From: an uncultured bacterium | GTDB taxonomy: Bacteria; Planctomycetota; Phycisphaerae; Phycisphaerales; SM1A02 | Length of the DNA stretch: 9,161 bases | Assembly: GCA_903914045.1 (NCBI GenBank) | Contig: CAIWNO010000329.1 | Location: 1 to 9,161, forward strand | Direction of reading: 5' to 3' | Shown here: positions 4,242 through 9,161 of the stretch, in pieces | Numbering within the stretch: the first letter of the stretch is position 1 | How the letters are laid out: each line of letters starts with the position of its first letter | The notes under the pieces: model-generated | Told to the model about the DNA's origin: nothing | The model's input: the letters and a program-made list of their open reading frames with translations, nothing else | Databases searched by the model: none | Program-made: the position numbers and the translations under genes

Positions 4242-6687
4242 CGCGCGCCGCGTGTTTGCGCGCTCGCTTGAGCGACCACTTTAAAAGCGCCGCGTTTCCA
4301 ACCACGCTGATGTCGCTGCACGCCATGGCGGCCGCTGCAATTGCGGGTCCATACGCGCCCAACAACGCGAATGCCGCTAGCGGAATGGCGACCACGTTGT
4401 AGACAAATGCCAGGAATAAATTCTGGCGCATGCAGCGCAATGTGGCCTTAGAAATATCAATCAACGCAGGAAGCGAGGAAAGCGTGCCGCCCACCAGCAC
4501 AATCGATGCGCTTTCACTGGCAATGCTTGTGCCACCGCCCATGGCCACGCCCAATCCCGCCGCGGCCAACGCCGCTGAATCATTCACGCCGTCCCCCACC
4601 ATCATGGCGCGCTCACCGTAACCGCGGATCACGTGCAGTTTGCTTTCTGGCGTAGCGTCGGCCGTGACCATGTCTTGATCAATGCCGGATTCATGCGCAA
4701 TACGCAGCGCTTCTGTGCGGCGATCACCAGTGATCAATCCAATCTTCATGCCAACGACTTGCAATGCTTGAATAACCTTGGGCGCCTCAACGCGCAACGA
4801 ATCAGCCAATGTGAAGCGCGCCATCGCCGCGCCATTGATCAACAACACGCACGACGCGTTTGCGTCGCGGCGCATCTCAACACTTTGTCCATTGATCTGC
4901 GCGCGCACGCCAAGTCCTGGCGTTGATTCAAAGCGCGTCGCCGCGGGCACAACAATATTCTCTTGCGCCGCGCGGCGCAGAATGGCGCGCGCAATTGGAT
5001 GTTCGCTGCCGCTTTCCACCGCTGCCGAAAGTGCCAGCGCTTGTTGCAATGAAAGCGCATGCTGCGAAGTTGAAGTTGCCTGCCCTAAGGCTTGCGCATT
5101 CATGTGTTGCGAAGTCGCGTTTTTTGTTTGCGCATCATTGTGCAAATCACTTGATTGCGAGGTCGCGTTTTTTGTTTGCGCATCATTGTGCAAATCACTT
5201 GGTTGCGAAGTCGCGTTTTTTGTTTGCGCATCAATCGACGCATGGCTTTGCAAATCACTTTGGGAATCGCTTGGTTGCGAAGTCGCGTTTTTTGTTTGCG
5301 CAACACTTGGCTCAGTAGCGAGCAACAACTCAATGTTGGTCACCACGGGCTCGCCCTTGGTCAGCGTTCCAGTCTTATCAAAAAGAATTGTGGCGATGCG
5401 GCCAGCCCGCTCCAGCGCGGCGGCGTCCTTGATAAGAATGCCGCGCAAACTGGCCTCGCCCGTTCCCACCATGACTGCCATGGGCCCGGCCAAACCAAGC
5501 GCGCATGGACACGAAATAATCAACACGGCCGTGGCCGCCATAATTCCAGTTGGCCACGAACCCGCCACGCCCCAACCAATCGCGGTGGCCGCGGCGATCA
5601 CAAGCACAAGCGGAACAAACACCGCCGCCACGCGATCGGCCATGCGCTGAATGGGCGGACGACTTGTCTGCGCGTGTTGCACCAAACGCGCGATGCGACT
5701 GAGCGAAGTGTCGCGCCCAGTTGTCGCGGCGCGCACATGCAACATGCCACTGAAGCACATTGTTCCAGCACTCACGCGCTCGCCCAAAGTTCGGCGCACC
5801 GGAAGCGGCTCACCCGTCATCACGGACTCGTCCAAGTCAGCCTCGCCAACTTCAATCACGCCGTCAATGGGAACGCGTCCGCCTGGACGCACCATGATCA
5901 CGTCCGCGGCGCGAATGTCCTGCGATTGAATGAACTCGCTCTCGCCCGCCGCGCCAATGCGCTCGGCTTTTTCCGGCTGCAATTCCAGCAATTCGCGCAC
6001 CGCCGCGCCCGCGCTCTTGGTGGCCTTGGCCTCAAACCAATGTCCCAGCGAAATAATCGCAAGCAGCGCGGCGGCCTCGCTGAACCACGTCGACTGATCT
6101 TGCAGCGCACCCATGCGTTGCGCGATAAAAATCACAAGGCTTGCCATATACGCCGTGGTGGCTCCCAGCGCGATCAACACATCCATGTTGGTGCGCCACA
6201 CGCGCAGCACGCTCCAGGCGCTGCGCCAAAATCCGCTGCCTACCAACACCATGGACAATGTGCTGCCAATCAACAGCGCGATATCAACCGCGCTGTTGTG
6301 AATGTGTTGCGACATGGTGATCCAGTGCAGCGACTCCATTGGAATCCACAGCGCGAAACCAATTTGACTTCTGCGGCGCCACAACAATTCCACGCGTGAT
6401 TGCGCGCGCTCGGCCTCTGCCTGCATGAGCACTGGATCAACAATCGCATCCATGCGTTGCGCTTGATAGCCGCTGCCAACAACCACGTCGACTAGTTTTT
6501 CATCCGTGACAAACGCGTCGGTTTCAACCGTGGCCATTCCGGAAAGATGATCCACGATGGCCTTGCGCACGCCCGGTTGCGATTGCAACTCTTGGGTGAT
6601 TGCCGCGCTGCACCCAGCGCAATGCATGCCGTCGATGCGCAGAACATGCGTGCTCGCCGTGCTTTGATTGGCGGTTTCGTTGGTCAT
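4231..6687 (-). CDS. copA: Copper-type heavy-metal translocating P1B ATPase with internal repeat insertion
   Basis: This 818-residue inner-membrane pump uses ATP to export a soft metal ion, most likely Cu(I). One N-terminal heavy-metal domain has Cys23-x2-Cys26 in GMHCAGC. Six membrane helices precede the catalytic core; TGEP is near 290, and the Cys393-Pro-Cys395 metal motif lies in SCPCALG. The phosphorylated Asp437 is in DKTGTLTKGEP, the nucleotide-binding His-Pro of SEHPIA is at 563-564, and GDGVND is near 698-703. The last two helices carry Tyr763-Asn764, as in Cu(I) pumps, and Met788-x-Cys-Ser791-Asp792, where Cu(I) pumps usually have Ser-Ser. Residues 463-527, between the P and N domains, are a hydrophilic tandem repeat not found in typical CopA. 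ATG 6687 has no clear Shine-Dalgarno. The gene is divergent from a cysteine-rich exported protein gene. Cu(I) is an inference; Ag or another ion is possible. Confidence 0.93.
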   Translation of the reverse strand: MTNETANQSTASTHVLRIDGMHCAGCSAAITQELQSQPGVRKAIVDHLSGMATVETDAFVTDEKLVDVVVGSGYQAQRMDAIVDPVLMQAEAERAQSRVELLWRRRSQIGFALWIPMESLHWITMSQHIHNSAVDIALLIGSTLSMVLVGSGFWRSAWSVLRVWRTNMDVLIALGATTAYMASLVIFIAQRMGALQDQSTWFSEAAALLAIISLGHWFEAKATKSAGAAVRELLELQPEKAERIGAAGESEFIQSQDIRAADVIMVRPGGRVPIDGVIEVGEADLDESVMTGEPLPVRRTLGERVSAGTMCFSGMLHVRAATTGRDTSLSRIARLVQHAQTSRPPIQRMADRVAAVFVPLVLVIAAATAIGWGVAGSWPTGIMAATAVLIISCPCALGLAGPMAVMVGTGEASLRGILIKDAAALERAGRIATILFDKTGTLTKGEPVVTNIELLLATEPSVAQTKNATSQPSDSQSDLQSHASIDAQTKNATSQPSDLHNDAQTKNATSQSSDLHNDAQTKNATSQHMNAQALGQATSTSQHALSLQQALALSAAVESGSEHPIARAILRRAAQENIVVPAATRFESTPGLGVRAQINGQSVEMRRDANASCVLLINGAAMARFTLADSLRVEAPKVIQALQVVGMKIGLITGDRRTEALRIAHESGIDQDMVTADATPESKLHVIRGYGERAMMVGDGVNDSAALAAAGLGVAMGGGTSIASESASIVLVGGTLSSLPALIDISKATLRCMRQNLFLAFVYNVVAIPLAAFALLGAYGPAIAAAAMACSDISVVGNAALLKWSLKRARKHAARAIC
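5107..5301 (-). repeat. In-frame tandem repeat inside the P1B ATPase gene
   Basis: A 27-bp core encoding AQTKNATSQ on the minus strand occurs four times, at 5107-5133, 5155-5181, 5203-5229 and 5275-5301. Start-to-start spacing is 48, 48 and 72 bp, all multiples of three, so the frame is kept. Copies differ by a single silent base (5155-5181), while linkers read PSDLHND, SSDLHND and a longer 15-residue version. Near-identity at DNA level suggests recent expansion by slippage or unequal recombination. The encoded stretch is polar, rich in Ser, Gln, Asn and Asp, and probably a flexible loop. Confidence 0.95.
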
Positions 6688-6769
6688 ATCAAAGGCAAGC
6701 CTAGGGTCAATCTTGAGTCCGTAATGTTGGTCTGCACAGGCAAATCATAGAAGTAATTTGATATTTCAC

Positions 6770-6798
6770 TTGCCCAAATCACATTTCGCACGCATACT
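6770..6798 (+). promoter_or_regulatory. Candidate promoter for the cysteine-rich exported protein
   Basis: TTGCCC at 6770-6775 and CATACT at 6793-6798 are separated by 17 bp, each matching 4 of 6 consensus bases. A start of transcription 6-8 bp downstream would fall immediately before ATG 6807, giving a leaderless or nearly leaderless mRNA, in keeping with the absence of a Shine-Dalgarno. The 119-bp gap between the two divergent starts (6688-6806) must also hold the ATPase promoter; on the minus strand TATGAT (6749-6744) is a possible -10, without a good -35. Confidence 0.3.
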
Positions 6799-6806
6799 GT
6801 GTTCAC

Positions 6807-7109
6807 ATGCTTGCCAAGCGCTCGACCGTTCATTTGCGACCAGCCGCCATTATTGCGGTGATGTTTCTAAGCGCCATGGCCGTGACCGTGCTTGCAAGTT
6901 CTGGCGTGGGAAATGCCCGCACCAATTGCTCCATGTGTTCATTCGCCTGCTTTGAGCAAACTCCCGCCAACGCCAAGAGCGCGTGTTCACCGCTGGGACA
7001 AAAAAACTCCAATCAAATTCATGTCGCATCAATTGATTCGACTGTTGCGGAAATTCCTGACGCCAAGTCGTCCTGGAAAATTTTGGATCTACCTCCGCCC
7101 ACGCGTTGA
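6807..7109 (+). CDS. Small exported cysteine-rich protein, function unknown
   Basis: The 100-residue product starts with a typical signal peptide or anchor: basic residues at 4-11 (KRSTVHLR) and a hydrophobic core at about 13-30 (AAIIAVMFLSAMAVTVLA), with possible cleavage after Ala30 or Ala37. The mature part has four cysteines in the pattern C41-x2-C44-x3-C48-x11-C60 and then a polar tail ending in DLPPPTR. The spacing allows metal binding or disulfides, but I recognise no family. It is divergent from the metal-pumping ATPase across 119 bp, so a role in periplasmic metal handling is an attractive guess from context only. No Shine-Dalgarno precedes ATG 6807. Being small and unrecognised, it could still be a chance ORF; the clean signal-peptide shape and the hairpin just after its stop favour a real gene. 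Confidence 0.55.
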   Translation: MLAKRSTVHLRPAAIIAVMFLSAMAVTVLASSGVGNARTNCSMCSFACFEQTPANAKSACSPLGQKNSNQIHVASIDSTVAEIPDAKSSWKILDLPPPTR

Positions 7110-7115
7110 ACTGGA

Positions 7116-7130
7116 TTGGCTTTGAGCCAA
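7116..7130 (+). terminator. Small hairpin after the cysteine-rich protein gene
   Basis: TTGGCT (7116-7121) and AGCCAA (7125-7130) form a perfect 6-bp stem with a 3-nt loop, 6 bp after the stop at 7109. No T-run follows, so it is at best a weak terminator or an mRNA 3'-end stabiliser. Confidence 0.3.
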
Positions 7131-7150
7131 CCTCGTTCCATTCGCAAGCG

Positions 7151-7180
7151 TTGAAGTAGTTCGTACAGTTATTCTTAAAT
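7151..7180 (+). promoter_or_regulatory. Candidate secA promoter
   Basis: TTGAAG at 7151-7156 and TTAAAT at 7175-7180 are 18 bp apart in the 136-bp gap before secA, each with about 4 of 6 consensus matches. Transcription would give a leader of roughly 60 nt. Nothing else in the gap is recognisable. Confidence 0.25.
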
Positions 7181-7245
7181 TTACAATCCACACTTTTTGG
7201 CGCGACACACTTCGTGAAGCGCACTTTTTCTAGGAGTCACCCCAA

Positions 7246-9161
7246 ATGGTCGTACCAATTTTCGGAGCACTTGCTCGCAAAGTCTTTGGCACTCGCAATC
7301 AACGCATGGTCAACCGCTATCTGCGCGTGGTCAGCGCCGTCGGCAAACTCGAGGCATCTATTCGCGCGCTTACCGACGCGCAATTGTTGGCGCGCACCGC
7401 GGAGTTTCGCCAGCGCATCACCGCTGGCGAGCAACCCCTTGCCCTGATGCCCGACATGCTGGCCACGGCGCGTGAGGCCATGGACCGCGCTGTCGGCATT
7501 CGAAATATTTTTAATCCTGCAAATCATTTCGATCCGTCGTGCTTGCCCGCAGACGTGCAGAAATTATTTCACAACACCAAGGCCATCATGGACGCCACGC
7601 CCGCCGCGAATCCAGACGGCGCGTTTTTGGGTGGCAAGGAACCCATTCCTAGTTGGCTGTTTATTGACATTCCAAATGAAATCTACGACGCGGTTCGCGT
7701 GGTGTATTCACAAAGCAAGCCGCCATTTCGCGCGCGTCCTTTTGATGTGCAAATTATTGGCGGCGTGGTGTTGAGCGAGGGGCAAATCGCTGAAATGAAA
7801 ACCGGTGAAGGCAAAACCATTGTGGGTCCGCTGGCGTGCTATTTAAATTCATGCGAGAGCAAGCAAGTGCATGTGGTGACCGTGAATGATTATTTGGTGC
7901 AGCGCGATCGCGACTGGACCTTTCCGTTTTTCCGCGCGCTTGGCCTGACTGTTGGAGCCATCCATCCGCAGCACATGCAAAGCCAAGAGGAAAAAATCTC
8001 CGCCTACCGCTGCGATGTCGTGTACGGAACCACCGCTGAATTTGGCTTTGATTATTTGCGCGACAACATGAAGTTGCGCGCCGAGGATCAAGTGCAACGC
8101 TCGCGCGACTTCGCGATCGTTGACGAAGTGGACAGCATTCTGATTGACGAGGCGCGAACTCCGCTGATCATCAGTGGCTTGGCGGAGCGGCAACGCCCCC
8201 GCTACGAAATGGCAAATACGATTGCCATGAAATTGGCCGAAGCGCAGAAACCATGGACCGCCGCCGATGAAAAAGTGCAGGCTTGCCGCGTTGAAATGAG
8301 CTCGCTTGAAGGCGATATTCGTAACGCCCGCGACAAGGCCAGCATTCCGCAAATGCGCAAAGCGCAGCAAGAGGCGCGCGCGCGTCTGCCGCAACTTGAG
8401 GCCAAGCGCAATGAGTTCAAGCAATTTTTCGAGGTGGAGTTGGACAAGAAAAAAGCCGTGCTCACGCATGACGGCATTGGCGAGGCGCAACGCATCGCCA
8501 ACATTGGAAGTTTTTATGTGGGCGAGAACATGGACATGCCGCACTTGCTTGAGCAATCCATCCGCGCGCACGTTGTCTATCAACTTGACCGCGACTATGT
8601 GGTGGCGCAAGACGCCGACGGCGACATGGGCGTGGTGATTGTCGATCAAAATACTGGGCGCAAGATGGTGGGTCGACAATGGTCCGACGGTTTGCATCAA
8701 GCGGTTGAAGCCAAAGAAGGCGTGAAGGTGAAGGATGAAACGCAGACCATGGCGACCGTGACCATTCAGAATTATTTCAAGTTGTACAAGCGCCTCGCCG
8801 GCATGACTGGAACCGCCGACACCGAGGCCACTGAGTTCCACGAGATTTACCGACTTGATGTGGTGAGCATTCCCACCAATGTTCCAGCGTGCAGAACTGA
8901 TCGCCACGATTTGGTTTTCCTGGGCGAGAAAGATAAATGGAAGGCGATCATTGATGAGATCGCGCGCCTGCATGACATTGGCCGGCCAGTTCTTGTGGGA
9001 ACCACCAGCGTTGACAAGAGCGAGAAACTGAGCGCCATGCTGAGCAAGGGTCCGGGCATCAAGCATGAGGTGCTCAACGCCAAGCAGCATGAGCGCGAGG
9101 CCGACATTGTCAGCAACGCGGGTCAACTTGCGGCGGTCATGGTGGCCACCAACATGGCGGG
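7246..9161 (+). CDS. secA: SecA, preprotein translocase ATPase (partial, N-terminal part)
   Basis: SecA is the cytoplasmic ATPase that drives unfolded preproteins through the SecYEG channel. ATG 7246 follows AGGAG (7232-7236) at a 9-nt spacing. The window holds 638 codons and ends within the second helicase domain at ATNMAG, just before the expected RGTDI. FDVQ supplies the Q-motif glutamine, Walker A is MKTGEGKT (residues 184-191), and Walker B is DEVDSILIDEAR from Asp293. The preprotein-binding domain ends before TGRKMVGRQWSDGLHQAVEAKEG, and LAGMTGTADTEATEF marks the return to the motor core. Compared with E. coli SecA, Walker A lies about 82 residues later and the preprotein domain is about 49 residues longer, with a charged helical stretch (about 346-404) suggesting a coiled coil. 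All core motifs are intact, so it should be functional. Confidence 0.96.
   Translation, partial: MVVPIFGALARKVFGTRNQRMVNRYLRVVSAVGKLEASIRALTDAQLLARTAEFRQRITAGEQPLALMPDMLATAREAMDRAVGIRNIFNPANHFDPSCLPADVQKLFHNTKAIMDATPAANPDGAFLGGKEPIPSWLFIDIPNEIYDAVRVVYSQSKPPFRARPFDVQIIGGVVLSEGQIAEMKTGEGKTIVGPLACYLNSCESKQVHVVTVNDYLVQRDRDWTFPFFRALGLTVGAIHPQHMQSQEEKISAYRCDVVYGTTAEFGFDYLRDNMKLRAEDQVQRSRDFAIVDEVDSILIDEARTPLIISGLAERQRPRYEMANTIAMKLAEAQKPWTAADEKVQACRVEMSSLEGDIRNARDKASIPQMRKAQQEARARLPQLEAKRNEFKQFFEVELDKKKAVLTHDGIGEAQRIANIGSFYVGENMDMPHLLEQSIRAHVVYQLDRDYVVAQDADGDMGVVIVDQNTGRKMVGRQWSDGLHQAVEAKEGVKVKDETQTMATVTIQNYFKLYKRLAGMTGTADTEATEFHEIYRLDVVSIPTNVPACRTDRHDLVFLGEKDKWKAIIDEIARLHDIGRPVLVGTTSVDKSEKLSAMLSKGPGIKHEVLNAKQHEREADIVSNAGQLAAVMVATNMA

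Noticed and set aside
5107..5301. Regularly spaced 27-bp repeats resembling a short CRISPR array
   Set aside because: The spacers are themselves repetitive, spacing is a multiple of three, and the array is in frame inside an intact ATPase gene.
5155..6399. 414-codon open frame on the plus strand
   Set aside because: It is antisense to the well-supported P1B ATPase, is low-complexity in His/Arg/Gln, and has no recognisable motif.
7849..9126. 425-codon open frame on the minus strand
   Set aside because: It is the antisense shadow of secA, with no family resemblance.

Overview
The window looks like ordinary chromosome from a moderately GC-rich bacterium, most likely a planctomycete (Planctomycetota, perhaps Phycisphaerae) or a close relative. 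This rests on the style of the LexA protein (SPTMQEIA then TVFEHVEAL in the winged helix), on a SecA with large extra segments in its N-terminal region and pre-protein domain, and on many starts without a clear Shine-Dalgarno sequence. It is an inference from memory of family sequences, not a database result. I see no insertion sequence, CRISPR array, prophage or defence cassette.

Layout. (1) 1-553, minus strand: N-terminal part of a fold-type I, class V aminotransferase of the isopenicillin N epimerase-like group, running off the left edge. (2) 554-707: divergent control region with a 10-bp inverted repeat, an 11-bp-period direct repeat and a GAAC-N7-GAAC site resembling the alphaproteobacterial SOS box. 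(3) 708-1272 and beyond: an unrecognised ORF with a good ribosome binding site, running into lexA. (4) 1273-1908: lexA, the SOS repressor. (5) 1972-2778, minus strand: trpA, standing alone and starting 5 bp from a tRNA gene on the other strand. (6) 2784-2857: tRNA with anticodon CAU. (7) 2863-3291: small four-helix membrane protein whose GTG start lies 5 nt after the tRNA. (8) 3357-4241: M48-family zinc metallopeptidase lipoprotein. (9) 4231-6687, minus strand: copper-type P1B ATPase carrying an in-frame tandem-repeat insertion near its ATP-binding domain. (10) 6807-7109: small exported cysteine-rich protein, divergent from the ATPase. (11) 7246-9161: secA, running off the right edge just after the ATNMAG motif.

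Functionally this is a mosaic of unrelated housekeeping and stress genes: SOS control, tryptophan synthesis, envelope proteolysis, metal export and protein export. The points most worth a second look are the repeat insertion in the ATPase, the divergently encoded cysteine-rich exported protein beside it, the SOS-like site and unknown ORF in front of lexA, and the tight packing around the tRNA gene, where trpA and the membrane protein gene have almost no room for their own initiation signals. None of this amounts to a clearly new multi-gene system.
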